64,000 bases of DNA from Alphaproteobacteria bacterium (GTDB lineage: Bacteria > Pseudomonadota > Alphaproteobacteria > Sphingomonadales > Sphingomonadaceae): the NCBI GenBank assembly GCA_030424845.1, contig JAUHWC010000001.1, positions 434,001-498,000 of the forward strand, given 5' to 3'. The translations under genes were made by a program, and so were the position numbers. Under the pieces are notes generated by a model. That model saw nothing but the letters and a program-made list of their open reading frames with translations. It did not search any database and was not told where the DNA came from. Positions 15,876 to 24,309 of the stretch are shown in pieces. How positions within the stretch are numbered: position 1 is the first letter of the stretch; every line of letters begins with the position of its first letter.

Positions 15876-16943
15876 TCACACCTTGCGTGCCAGCCGCGCA
15901 TCCAGTTGCCCGGACAACGCAGCCTCATCCAGTGCTCCTGCCTCGTCGCGCATGATCCAGCCCGGAAAGGCGGGAAAGTCGCAATCCTCGAAAATGGCGA
16001 CCGGCTCGCCGAGCAATGCCGCGACATAGCTGAAGCAGCTCTTCGACATCACCAGCACGTCCGCGGCGGCAAGCTGTGCCAGGGCATCGAACGGATCGGT
16101 GTCCAACCGCAGGTCCGGGGCATGATCGTGCAAGGCCGCGAAATCGGCATCCTTTCCCTGTGAAAAGACCAGCAGGCGATAAGCCACGCCGCGCTGTTCC
16201 AATTGCGCCGTGACGGTGCGCAGCGTGCGCGCAAAGCTGTCCAGCCCGGTCCACATGTCTTGACGATCCGGCCCCACGTCGCCGCGCCGGATGTGGACGG
16301 CGATGGTGAACGGCTGTTGCCCGGCAAGCGGCTTGTTGCGGCGATAGCGGGCGCGAAATTCGGGCAGTTGCGCCCTGATCGTCTCGACGAACAGCTCCCT
16401 TTGCGCTGCACGCAGCTCCTCATCCGCGATCCGGCGAATATCGGTGTAGTACTGCGCTCGCTCGCTCGGCACGGGCGGGTGCAGGTACTGGGTCAGGTCG
16501 CGCCCGCCCGGTCCTTCCATGAAAGTCAGTTCGAACAGGTCGAAGCTCTCGCCCTCCACCTCACTTGAAGGCAATTCACCTTCCCCCAGGTTGAAGAAGC
16601 GCTCCCAGCCTTCGTCCCATGCCCGCTGGTCGCCGACGGCATGGTTGAGGCCGGAAAAGGGCGTGTGGCGGTATTCCAGCCCGTAACGGCGGCAGAAGCC
16701 GATGGTGAACATGGTCATCAGCGCGCGCGATCCTGCGCCTTCGCGCTGGTGGAAGTCCCTGACAGTCAGGCGCGTGAACGGCTTGCCTGACAGGAGATGG
16801 CGCAAGTGCCGAGCCACGAAACGATGCTGGTCGCCGTGCCATGCATTGCGTCCGGTGGCCCGCTTGAGCAGGTTCTTGCCCGCATTGATCCCCGTCCCCG
16901 CGACCAGCCGGGCAACAAGGGCGGCATAGCTGTTGCGTGTCAT
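15876..16943 (-). CDS. Glycosyltransferase with HxRRGD motif (fucosyltransferase-like)
   Basis: A 355-residue cytoplasmic protein. The central FTIAVHIRRGDVGPDRQDMW carries the H-x-R-R-G-D loop that binds GDP-fucose in GT11/GT23-type and protein O-fucosyltransferases. The C-terminal part (LLVFSQGKDADFAAL ... DVLVMSKSCFSYVAALLGEPVAIFED) fits the nucleotide-binding half of a GT-B fold, where a conserved Ser/Phe-Ser region follows. The exact donor and acceptor are inferred at best. It may decorate surface glycans. It stands alone, convergent with the holin gene and divergent from aroQ. Start MTRNSYAAL at 16943 follows no strong ribosome site but has no better alternative. Confidence 0.75.
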   Translation of the reverse strand: MTRNSYAALVARLVAGTGINAGKNLLKRATGRNAWHGDQHRFVARHLRHLLSGKPFTRLTVRDFHQREGAGSRALMTMFTIGFCRRYGLEYRHTPFSGLNHAVGDQRAWDEGWERFFNLGEGELPSSEVEGESFDLFELTFMEGPGGRDLTQYLHPPVPSERAQYYTDIRRIADEELRAAQRELFVETIRAQLPEFRARYRRNKPLAGQQPFTIAVHIRRGDVGPDRQDMWTGLDSFARTLRTVTAQLEQRGVAYRLLVFSQGKDADFAALHDHAPDLRLDTDPFDALAQLAAADVLVMSKSCFSYVAALLGEPVAIFEDCDFPAFPGWIMRDEAGALDEAALSGQLDARLARKV

Positions 16944-17120
16944 TGCAGCATGTTTCCCTGCCCGTCGGGCGATCCAGCAAACCGCGCCTCCTGCCTGATG
17001 CCTAACGCGAAAATGCCCCTTGTGCGAGGGGGCCTTCGCAACAGGCTGCCAACCTCGCCGCTTTACCCCTGCCCTGCCTTGCCGCTATGGGGGCTGCCGA
17101 GATGGAGGAAAACGGCTGAC

Positions 17121-17555
17121 ATGGCAGACACGGTATACGTCCTGAACGGCCCCAATCTGAACCTGCTGGGGATGCGCGAGCCGGAGATTTACGGCTCGGA
17201 CACGCTTGATGACGTGGCATCGCGCCTGGAAGACAGGGCCAAGGCGCTTGGCCTGGTGGTGGACGTGCGCCAGTCGAACCACGAAGGCCATCTTTGCGAC
17301 TGGATGCACGAAGCGCAGGCGGAAGGCGCCAAGGCGATCCTCCTCAATGCCGGTGCGCTCACCCATACCAGCATCGCGCTGTATGACGCGATCCGGTCGA
17401 TCTCCGTGCCGGTGATCGAAGTGCATATCTCCAACCCGCATGCACGCGAGGCATATCGCCACAAGAGCTATGTCGGCATGGCCGCCAAGGGCTCCGTCAT
17501 GGGGCTTGGCACATACGGATACGAGCTGGCGCTGGAAGCTGCGGCGAAACTCTGA
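17121..17555 (+). CDS. aroQ: Type II 3-dehydroquinate dehydratase
   Basis: The ATG at 17121 follows GATGGAGGAAAA. It gives a 144-residue protein, normal for the type II family; the track start at 16797 is too long. It catalyses the anti-elimination of water from 3-dehydroquinate to 3-dehydroshikimate in the shikimate pathway. Family motifs are [17 protein letters not shown] (catalytic Tyr), [34 protein letters not shown] and [17 protein letters not shown] with the catalytic His. The protein is a cytosolic dodecamer in known members. It is followed by accB and accC on the same strand, an arrangement seen in many proteobacteria. Confidence 0.98.
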   Translation: MADTVYVLNGPNLNLLGMREPEIYGSDTLDDVASRLEDRAKALGLVVDVRQSNHEGHLCDWMHEAQAEGAKAILLNAGALTHTSIALYDAIRSISVPVIEVHISNPHAREAYRHKSYVGMAAKGSVMGLGTYGYELALEAAAKL

Positions 17556-17574
17556 TCGCCACAGCGGTTTGCGC

Positions 17575-17599
17575 GCGGCCCCTTGCCTTGCAGGGCCGC
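17575..17599 (+). terminator. Hairpin between aroQ and accB
   Basis: GCGGCCC and GGGCCGC form a perfect 7-bp stem around an 11-base loop, 20 bp past the aroQ stop. There is no T-run, so it is likely a partial terminator or processing site inside the cluster. Confidence 0.35.
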
Positions 17600-17646
17600 A
17601 GCATCTAGCGCCGATTGCAACACGAAAAACCCATCAAGAGGAACGC

Positions 17647-18144
17647 ATGGCCGATAACAAAGGGTCTTCCAGGCGCAGCGGCGCCATGAATATCGACGCA
17701 AAGCTGGTTCGCGAATTGGCGGACATGCTGGCCGATACCGGCCTGACCGAGATCGAGGTCGAGGATGGTGACCGCAAGATCCGCGTATCGCGCGGTGGTG
17801 GCGTGGCTGCACCGGCCGCTGTCGTGGCTGCGCCTGTCGCGGCCCCTGCTCCCGCGGCAGCACCTGCGGCAGAGGCGGCAGCTCCCGAAGCAGCGCCCGC
17901 GCCGGACCTCGCCAATGCCGTGAAGTCCCCCATGGTCGGGACCGCCTATCTCACGCCGGAACCGGGCGCTGATCCCTTCGTGAAGGTGGGAGACAGCGTG
18001 AAAGCCGGGGACACGCTGCTGATCGTGGAAGCGATGAAGGTGATGAACCCCATCACCGCCCCGCGCGATGGCACGGTGAAGCAGCTGCTGATCGACCACG
18101 GCCAGCCGGTCGAATTCGACCAGCCGCTGGTCGTGATCGGCTGA
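17647..18144 (+). CDS. accB: Acetyl-CoA carboxylase biotin carboxyl carrier protein
   Basis: The ATG at 17647 is preceded by AGAGGAA. The 165-residue protein has an N-terminal helical region ([30 protein letters not shown]). A long Ala/Pro linker follows at about residues 58-95, then the biotinyl domain with the EAMKVMN motif whose lysine is biotinylated. BCCP carries carboxybiotin from AccC to the carboxyltransferase in the first step of fatty acid synthesis. accC begins 8 bp downstream, so the two are cotranscribed. The longer track start at 17440 lies inside aroQ in another frame and is rejected. Confidence 0.98.
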   Translation: MADNKGSSRRSGAMNIDAKLVRELADMLADTGLTEIEVEDGDRKIRVSRGGGVAAPAAVVAAPVAAPAPAAAPAAEAAAPEAAPAPDLANAVKSPMVGTAYLTPEPGADPFVKVGDSVKAGDTLLIVEAMKVMNPITAPRDGTVKQLLIDHGQPVEFDQPLVVIG

Positions 18145-18152
18145 GGCGAACA

Positions 18153-19505
18153 ATGGCAATCAAGCGCATCCTTATCGCCAACCGCGGCGAAATCGCCCTG
18201 CGCATCCATCGCGCAGCCCATGAAATGGGGATCGAGACGGTGGCGGTGCATTCCACCGCCGATGCCGAAGCCATGCACGTGCGGCTGGCGGACCACGCCG
18301 TCTGCATCGGCCCGCCCTCTGCCACCGAGAGCTATCTCAACCATGCCGCGATCATTTCCGCGGCCGAGATCACCGGCGCGGACGCGATCCACCCCGGCTA
18401 CGGCTTCCTGTCCGAAAACGCGCAGTTCGCCGACATCGTCGAAGCCCATGACATCAAGTGGATCGGCCCCAAGCCCGAACATATCCGCACCATGGGTGAC
18501 AAGGTGCAGGCGAAGAAGACGGCTGGTGCACTGGGCCTGCCTCTCGTCCCGGGTTCGGACGGCGCGATCTCCGATTTTGACGAGATGCGCCGCATTGCCG
18601 ACGAGATCGGCTACCCCGTTATCGCCAAGGCTGCCGCAGGTGGCGGCGGGCGCGGGATGCAGGTCATCCCCGACGCGGAATCGATGGAACCGCTGGTCAA
18701 GCGCGCCATGAGCGAGGCAAAGGCCGCTTTCGGCGACGATACGATGTATCTGGAAAAGTACCTCGGCAATCCGCGCCACATCGAGTTCCAGGTCTTCGGG
18801 GACGGCAATGGCAACGCCATCCACCTCGGCGAGCGGGACTGTTCGCTCCAGCGCCGCCACCAGAAGGTGTTCGAGGAAGCGCCGAGCCCGGTGATCACCC
18901 CGGAAGAGCGCGAGCGCATGGGCGGCATCGTGGCCAAGGCGATGGCCGACATGGGCTATCGCGGTGCCGGCACGATCGAGTTCCTGTGGGAAGACGGCGA
19001 ATTCTACTTCATCGAAATGAACACCCGCCTGCAGGTGGAGCACCCGGTGACCGAAGCGATCACCGGCATGGACCTGGTGCGCGAACAGATCCGCATCGCG
19101 GACGGCAAGCCGCTGTCCGTGAGGCAGGAGGAACTGCGCTTCACCGGCCACGCGATCGAATGCCGCATCAACGCGGAAGACCCGTTCAACTTCACTCCCA
19201 GCCCCGGCAAGATCACCGCCTACCACCCGGCAGGCGGCATGCACGTGCGCGTCGATAGCGGGCTCTACGCCGGCTATTCGATCCCGCCCTATTATGATTC
19301 CATGATCGCCAAGCTGATCGTCTATGGCCGCACCCGCGAAGGCTGCATCATGCGGCTGAAGCGCGCGCTGGAGGAAATGGTGATAGAGGGCGTGAAAACC
19401 TCGATCCCGCTGCATGAAGAGCTGATCAAGCAGCCCGACGTGCTGTCCGGCGACTACACGATCAAGTGGCTGGAAGAATACCTGGCAAAGCGCGAGGCGG
19501 ATTAA
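18153..19505 (+). CDS. accC: Acetyl-CoA carboxylase biotin carboxylase subunit
   Basis: A 450-residue ATP-grasp enzyme that carboxylates biotin on AccB using ATP and bicarbonate. Domains in order are the N-terminal pre-ATP-grasp fold ([15 protein letters not shown] ... [14 protein letters not shown]), the ATP-grasp with the glycine-rich lid ([12 protein letters not shown]), the active-site region [26 protein letters not shown], and the C-terminal biotin carboxylase domain ([21 protein letters not shown]). The length is normal and all key motifs are intact. It is coupled to accB. Confidence 0.98.
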   Translation: MAIKRILIANRGEIALRIHRAAHEMGIETVAVHSTADAEAMHVRLADHAVCIGPPSATESYLNHAAIISAAEITGADAIHPGYGFLSENAQFADIVEAHDIKWIGPKPEHIRTMGDKVQAKKTAGALGLPLVPGSDGAISDFDEMRRIADEIGYPVIAKAAAGGGGRGMQVIPDAESMEPLVKRAMSEAKAAFGDDTMYLEKYLGNPRHIEFQVFGDGNGNAIHLGERDCSLQRRHQKVFEEAPSPVITPEERERMGGIVAKAMADMGYRGAGTIEFLWEDGEFYFIEMNTRLQVEHPVTEAITGMDLVREQIRIADGKPLSVRQEELRFTGHAIECRINAEDPFNFTPSPGKITAYHPAGGMHVRVDSGLYAGYSIPPYYDSMIAKLIVYGRTREGCIMRLKRALEEMVIEGVKTSIPLHEELIKQPDVLSGDYTIKWLEEYLAKREAD

Positions 19506-19539
19506 TCCGCCGCAAGCAATCTGCTAGGGTCGGCATCGC

Positions 19540-20532
19540 ATGACCGATATCATCCTGCTCATAGCCGGCTTTGCCATGCTTCTGCTTGGCGGGGACGTGC
19601 TGGTGCGCGGTGCGGTGCGCTTGTCCGAAAGGCTGGGCATGTCACCGCTGCTGATCGGCCTCGTGATCGTGGGACTTGGCACCTCCCTGCCCGAACTGGC
19701 GACATCGGTGCAGGCCGCGATCATCGGCGCGCCGGGCATCGCGCTTGGCAATATCGTTGGCTCCAACATGGCCAATACGCTGTTGATCCTAGGCGCCGTC
19801 GCCCTGATCCAGCCGATGTTGGTCGAGCGCAAGGTGCTCTGGCGAGACGGCGGAGTTGGCCTTGCCGCCACGATCATTCTCTATGGGGCAGGGCTGACAC
19901 TGGGCCTCGACCGGATCTTCGGCTTCGCCCTGCTGCTGGTCCTTACCGGCTACCTGGTTCATGCCTACCGCACCGAGCAGCAACCGATGCCGGCACAGGC
20001 CGATCACAGCGCCGCTTATGACCGCGCCATGGCGGCAGAGGACGTGGACCCGGCTTTCGTCCCGCAGGAAGAGCCCGCGGCCCCGCTGGCAAAGGCGCTT
20101 GTGCTGTTGATCGTCGGCCTGCTGATCGTGGTTGGCGGCGGCGTGGTGCTGGTGGATGCAGCCATCGCCATCGCGCTGACATACGGCATCTCCGAAAGCG
20201 TCATCGGCCTGACCATCGTCGCCTTCGGCACCTCGGCGCCGGAGCTGGCAACCTCGGTGATTGCCGCCATCCGGGGCAAGTCCGACATTGCGCTGGGCAA
20301 TGTGCTGGGCTCCAACCTCTACAACGTGGCCCTGATCGGCGGCCTGACCGGACTTGTCGCGCCGGGCGAAATTCCGCAAAAGATCATGCAGCTGGACCTG
20401 CCCCTGATGATGGCGGGGCTGCTCGCGCTGATCCTGTTTGCCTACAGCGGCGCGCGCTTGAACCGGGCAGAAGGCGCGGTCCTGCTGGTTGGCTACTTCG
20501 GCTACATCGCCTGGACCGCCGGGCTGCTCTAG
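19540..20532 (+). CDS. CaCA-family calcium/sodium antiporter
   Basis: A 330-residue inner-membrane protein with about ten helices. It shows the two inverted alpha-repeats of the Ca2+:cation antiporter superfamily. Repeat 1 is GLGTSLPELATSVQAA...GNIVGSNMANTLLILG, and repeat 2 is AFGTSAPELATSVIAA...GNVLGSNLYNVALIGG. The acidic residues in each PEL form the ion-binding site. A cytoplasmic loop rich in Ala and Glu separates the halves. It resembles YrbG of E. coli. It probably exports Ca2+ in exchange for Na+ or H+. It follows accC after 34 bp and is convergent with the next gene. Confidence 0.95.
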   Translation: MTDIILLIAGFAMLLLGGDVLVRGAVRLSERLGMSPLLIGLVIVGLGTSLPELATSVQAAIIGAPGIALGNIVGSNMANTLLILGAVALIQPMLVERKVLWRDGGVGLAATIILYGAGLTLGLDRIFGFALLLVLTGYLVHAYRTEQQPMPAQADHSAAYDRAMAAEDVDPAFVPQEEPAAPLAKALVLLIVGLLIVVGGGVVLVDAAIAIALTYGISESVIGLTIVAFGTSAPELATSVIAAIRGKSDIALGNVLGSNLYNVALIGGLTGLVAPGEIPQKIMQLDLPLMMAGLLALILFAYSGARLNRAEGAVLLVGYFGYIAWTAGLL

Positions 20533-20551
20533 TCCGGAGCGCTCGCGCGCC

Positions 20552-21295
20552 TCAGTCCTGCCCGATCTGCTGGTACTCCACGGCAAAGCTGGGATCGCAC
20601 TCATAGGGATAGACGTGGTCATCGCGCCTTTCCCAGCTGATGAAGCGCGCGCCGTCATTTTCCAGCACGTTGCGGTCCGAGAACCATTGCGTGGCCATCA
20701 GGCGCGAGCCGTCTTGCGACAGGCGATAACGCTCGCGCGTCACGATCTCGTCGGTATGGTCGAGCCCGTTGTTGGTGATCGTGCTGGCGGCAATGTGGGT
20801 GGTCTCGATCACCAGTTCATCGCCTTCCCAATGGCCGGTGGAATAACCCATCTTGGTGTGGGGGTAATCCTCGCCCGGGTGCTCGCGCCCGTCCATGTAG
20901 ACCAGCCGCGTCTGGTCGAAATATTCATAGCGGATGATAATCACATCCTGCATCTGTATGATTTCAAAGGGAAACGGTCCTTGCAAGGAATAGACGATGC
21001 TGGGTGCAAGACACACCCGCCCCAGTGTCATCTCGTCCTGTGCTTCCCATTCCAGGGCCTTGGCCAGCGCATCCGGCGTGAGGCGCAATGCGCCGAATTC
21101 CCCCTTCGGGAATTCCTCGATCCCGGTGTCCTCCACCATCGCCGTGCCTTCGGGCAGCTTGTCCAGCATGTCTTGCGGGCGTTCGCCCTGGCCGTATTGC
21201 GGAGCCCAGAAACCCGTCAGGTCAGGATGGTCCTGCGCGGCAACGGGAACGCTGCAAGATACCGCCAGCGCTGCGGCCAGCAACAGGCTGCGCAT
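20552..21295 (-). CDS. Exported GHWEG-motif protein, copy 3 (function unknown)
   Basis: The ATG at 21295 gives 247 residues with signal peptide MRSLLLAAALAVSCSVPVAAQ. The ORF-track start at 21394 lies inside the upstream DUF6152 gene. Motifs are HPDLTGFWAPQYGQGERP, VCLAPSIVYSLQGPFP, YMDGREHPGEDY, STGHWEGDELVIETTH and a C-terminal YECDPSF. The cysteine-containing motif has lost the PPG seen in copies 1 and 2, so this paralogue is more distant. The start overlaps the stop of the upstream DUF6152 gene as TGATG, a sign of coupled translation. It is convergent with the antiporter gene. Confidence 0.85.
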   Translation of the reverse strand: MRSLLLAAALAVSCSVPVAAQDHPDLTGFWAPQYGQGERPQDMLDKLPEGTAMVEDTGIEEFPKGEFGALRLTPDALAKALEWEAQDEMTLGRVCLAPSIVYSLQGPFPFEIIQMQDVIIIRYEYFDQTRLVYMDGREHPGEDYPHTKMGYSTGHWEGDELVIETTHIAASTITNNGLDHTDEIVTRERYRLSQDGSRLMATQWFSDRNVLENDGARFISWERRDDHVYPYECDPSFAVEYQQIGQD

Positions 21296-21690
21296 CAATT
21301 GTCTCCCATGCCGAAGGACTGCCCGATCTGCGCGCCATCGGCATCGAAGGCCCGGCGCAGGCGGATGTAGGGCTTGCCGTCCCGGCTCAGCCAACCGTCA
21401 AGCCGCACGCGCTGGCCGGGTTGCAGGCTGCGCCGCGACCAGCCGCGCCGTTGCAGGATGACCGGCGCGTTGGTCTCCGCCCGCCAGCGGGTGACGCTGC
21501 CATCCTCGCCCGTCACATCCAGTGCAATGGTGGCGTGCGGGTTGGTGAAGCGGAAGGACACCACCTCCCCTTCGATAGAGACCTCGTTGGTTTCATCGAA
21601 GAACACGGCAAAGGAATGATGCGCCGCCACAACGGCAGGCACGGACAGCGCCATTGCCGCGGGCACAACGCATTTGAGCAGGATTTTCAT
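21295..21690 (-). CDS. DUF6152 family exported protein, copy 3
   Basis: I chose the ATG at 21690 (MKILLKCVVPAAMA), preceded by GGGAGAGGTGG; the track start at 21726 adds 12 residues. The 131-residue precursor has a signal peptide ending VPAVVAA, immediately followed by HHSFAVFF. It keeps FRFTNPHATIALDV and a GQRVRLDGWLSRDG strand, but the SPNN loop is replaced by TNAPVILQRRGWSRR. No MarR-type repeat is visible upstream, so this two-gene unit may not belong to the 8-15 kb regulon. The pair is complete: DUF6152 first, GHWEG protein second. Confidence 0.88.
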   Translation of the reverse strand: MKILLKCVVPAAMALSVPAVVAAHHSFAVFFDETNEVSIEGEVVSFRFTNPHATIALDVTGEDGSVTRWRAETNAPVILQRRGWSRRSLQPGQRVRLDGWLSRDGKPYIRLRRAFDADGAQIGQSFGMGDN

Positions 21691-21756
21691 CGGTCCACCT
21701 CTCCCTCGGAACGGAAGGGGTAACACCGCACATTGCAGGCCGCAACGCGGCTGCGA

Positions 21757-22221
21757 TCAATCGAGCGGAACGCCTGGTTCGTACTTGGCGGTGCGGATGG
21801 TCAGCGACGTCTTCACGCTGGCGACGTTGGGCGCCGGCGTCAGCTTGCTGGTCAGGAACTCCTGGAAGCTCTGCAAGTCCCGGCTGACGATCTTGAGGAT
21901 GAAATCGATCTCGCCATTGAGCATGTGGCATTCGCGCACTTCCGGAAGGGTCTGGATGTGCTCCTCGAAACCGCGCAGGTCCTCCTCCGCCTGGCTGCGC
22001 AGCGAAACCATCGAGAAAACGGTGATGGCGAAACCCAGTTTCGAAGGATCGAGATCTGCGTGATAGCCGCGGATCACGCCCGCTTCTTCCAGTGCGCGGA
22101 CACGGCGCAGGCAGGGCGGCGCTGTCAGGCCCACACGCTTGGCAAGGTCCACATTGGTGACCCGGCCTTCCGCCTGCAGCTCCGCCAGCAGTTTCCGGTC
22201 GATTTCGTCAAGACTCGCCAT
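21757..22221 (-). CDS. Lrp/AsnC-family transcriptional regulator
   Basis: The ATG at 22221 (MASLDEIDRKLLAELQ) gives 154 residues, normal for the family; the start at 22287 has no ribosome site. The N-terminal helix-turn-helix is RVTNVDLAKRVGLTAPPCLRRVRALEEAGVI. The C-terminal RAM domain follows (AITVFSMVSLRSQ ... VRECHMLNGEIDFILKIV). Such proteins sense amino acids and form octamers or higher assemblies. It lies 66 bp from the DUF6152/GHWEG pair on the same strand, upstream of it, and could regulate it. The target is not shown by the sequence. Confidence 0.95.
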   Translation of the reverse strand: MASLDEIDRKLLAELQAEGRVTNVDLAKRVGLTAPPCLRRVRALEEAGVIRGYHADLDPSKLGFAITVFSMVSLRSQAEEDLRGFEEHIQTLPEVRECHMLNGEIDFILKIVSRDLQSFQEFLTSKLTPAPNVASVKTSLTIRTAKYEPGVPLD

Positions 22222-22436
22222 TGCCAGGCCCCGCATCAATTGAAACTGTTTAGTCGGCAAGCGCGAAACGAAATGCGCACAAGGCAAGGCCTGCCAGTAA
22301 CATTATTGTGTATGACGGTAATTGTCCCGCTTTGCAACGCACGAAGCGGCACGCATGTGCCCTTGCCCGGAACCGTCTATTGCCAGCCTGCGGGCAAGTG
22401 TGCCCATGCCAATTCGGGATTCGCGGCTTCACGCCC

Positions 22437-23468
22437 ATGCATTTTGACGATCGCCTTGCCACTGTGTTGCGCTCCGACGTGGGCGGGGACAGGGCTGCGC
22501 GCACGCAGTTCCGGCAGTTGCTGGACCTGCTGGGCGCGGCAAGGGCGGAAGATGCAGGCCTTCCGGCGGCAACCTCTCGAGCGCTGGCACAACAGGTCGA
22601 AGGCCTATCCCGGCAGGAGATGGATGCGCAATTGCTCCATCCCGCCCTCGAGCGGCGCGATCACAAGCTGCTGACTTTCCTTGCCTATCACCGGATTTCC
22701 GAATTGTCCGGGGTCATCCCGGCAGAGGAGCGTTCGCGCATCATCCGCGAACCGGGCCTGCGCCTGCGCAACCGGCGGCTGGTGGCATTCCTTGCCGATG
22801 GCGATGCCAAGCCCGCTGCGGCCGTTGTGGCCACCGCCCGCCTGACCGAGGATGACTGGCTGGCCCTGGTCCCGCAACTGCCGGTCATGGCGCGCGGATT
22901 CCTGCGCCATCGTCGCGACTTGCCGCCCAGCGTGAAGGCGCTGCTGGCCCAGATGGGCGTGCGCGACAATGTGCTGCCCCTGCCCGAAAGCGCGATCGTG
23001 GAGGAAGGTGAAGCGGCGGAAGATGTCCTTCCGGCCGTCCCTGTTCCGACTGGCGAGACTGGCTCGCGCAAACCGGCACGGGAAGCCACGACAGAAAAGG
23101 CCGGCGGGATCGGCGAACTGCGCCGCCGGATCGAAGCCTTCCGCGAAGCGCGCAGGGAAACCCCGAAGGATCCGCAACTGCCGCTCGGCGACGCCGGCGA
23201 GATCGAAACGGCTGCCCGGGTGGATACCGTCGACTTCACGCTCGACAGCAACGGCCGGATCGACTGGGCCGATGAAGCGGTGGCCCCTTTCCTGGTAGGC
23301 GTGAAGCCCGGCAGCGCCCATTCGCCCGCCATCGCCCGCCTTGCCGATACCGCGCTGCTTGCGCTGGACCGCAGGCAGGTGCTGCGCGGGGTGCAGATGG
23401 AGCTTGCCGCTCCTCCGATCCTTGCTGGCGCGTGGCGGGTGGATGCCGCGCCGCAGTTCTCGGACTAG
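22437..23468 (+). CDS. N-terminal part of a split sensor histidine kinase
   Basis: Start at ATG 22437 (MHFDDRLATVLRSD), 343 residues. The first 250 residues are mostly helical and lack transmembrane segments. From about residue 270 (VDTVDFTLDSNGRIDWADEAVAPFLVGVKPG) the sequence looks like a PAS-type sensor domain. It stops at TAG (23466-23468) in the middle of what should be the last PAS strand. The same frame stays open after the TAG (TGSFTGHVGRMRRM...) and runs into the kinase core of the next ORF. In related sphingomonad kinases I would expect these parts in one protein. The TAG is therefore either a recent nonsense mutation, a sequencing error, or read through. Confidence 0.75.
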   Translation: MHFDDRLATVLRSDVGGDRAARTQFRQLLDLLGAARAEDAGLPAATSRALAQQVEGLSRQEMDAQLLHPALERRDHKLLTFLAYHRISELSGVIPAEERSRIIREPGLRLRNRRLVAFLADGDAKPAAAVVATARLTEDDWLALVPQLPVMARGFLRHRRDLPPSVKALLAQMGVRDNVLPLPESAIVEEGEAAEDVLPAVPVPTGETGSRKPAREATTEKAGGIGELRRRIEAFREARRETPKDPQLPLGDAGEIETAARVDTVDFTLDSNGRIDWADEAVAPFLVGVKPGSAHSPAIARLADTALLALDRRQVLRGVQMELAAPPILAGAWRVDAAPQFSD

Positions 23469-23498
23469 ACGGGTTCCTTCACCGGTCATGTCGGCCGG

Positions 23499-24266
23499 AT
23501 GCGGCGCATGGCACCGCCATTGGCGGCAACAGAGGCACCGGCGGCAGACGAGACGCAGGCGGACCGGATGCGCCAGTTGCTGCACGAATTGCGCACCCCG
23601 GTAAACGCGATCCAGGGCTTTGCGGAGATCATCCAGCAGCAGATCTTCGGCCCCGCCCCCAATGAATACCGTGCCCATGCCGCCGCCATCGCGGTGGATG
23701 CCGCCAAGCTGCTGGCCGGTTTTGACGAGGTTGACCGGCTGTCCAAGCTGCAGACCGGCGCGATGGAGCTGGAGGCAGGCAACGGTGACATGCGCGAAGT
23801 GGTTGGCGAAACGCTCGCCCGGCTGGAGGGCGTGCTGCGTTCGCGCAATTCGGGTTTCCAGCTGAAGGTAAAGGGCGATGGTTTCTCGACCGGCATCGAC
23901 CGGCAGGACCTGCTGGCGATCTGCTGGCGCATCTTCGCCAGCCTTGCCGCGTCCCTCGCCCCTTCCGAGGTGGTGAAGGTGAAGCTGGCCAGCGATGGCG
24001 AACGGATCACCATGCGCTGCCGCCTTCCCGCATCGCTCGCCGCCTGTGACGACATCCTCGCCGCGCCCGTGCCCGACAAGCGCCCGGCAATTTCCGCCGG
24101 CATGTTCGGCAGCGGCTTCTCCTTGCGGCTGGCGCGGGCGGAAGTGTCCAGCGCAGGCGGAGCCTTCACGGTGGAGAAGGACCGGATCGTGGTTAACCTT
24201 CCGGTGTTGACCGGTGGCGGCAAGGACCATAGCACGCTGGCAGGGGACGACGACGCAGCAGCCTGA
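23499..24266 (+). CDS. Histidine kinase core (HisKA plus HATPase), same frame as the preceding ORF
   Basis: 255 residues from ATG 23499. His29 lies in RQLLHELRTPVNAIQGFAEIIQQQIFG, a clear HisKA H-box. The ATPase part is divergent but has a GSGFSLRLARAEVSSAGG G-box. It lacks a sensor domain of its own. The ORF upstream supplies one in the same frame, with only 30 bases between stop and this ATG. No ribosome site precedes 23499. If translated alone it would be an unregulated cytoplasmic kinase. No response regulator is adjacent. I treat it as the C-terminal half of an interrupted gene. Confidence 0.75.
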   Translation: MRRMAPPLAATEAPAADETQADRMRQLLHELRTPVNAIQGFAEIIQQQIFGPAPNEYRAHAAAIAVDAAKLLAGFDEVDRLSKLQTGAMELEAGNGDMREVVGETLARLEGVLRSRNSGFQLKVKGDGFSTGIDRQDLLAICWRIFASLAASLAPSEVVKVKLASDGERITMRCRLPASLAACDDILAAPVPDKRPAISAGMFGSGFSLRLARAEVSSAGGAFTVEKDRIVVNLPVLTGGGKDHSTLAGDDDAAA

Positions 24267-24309
24267 CCGGTCCAGAGTCGGCCGCACGCAAAACTAGGGG
24301 AGTATCCGG

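Noticed and set aside
16944-17120. GCGAA...GCCCC/GGGGC...TTCGC nested hairpin between the glycosyltransferase and aroQ
   Set aside because: It is interrupted, has no T-run and lies between divergent starts; I could not assign a role.
21098-21125. Palindrome around GAATTCCCCCTTCGGGAATTC
   Set aside because: It is inside the GHWEG copy 3 coding region and explained by codons.
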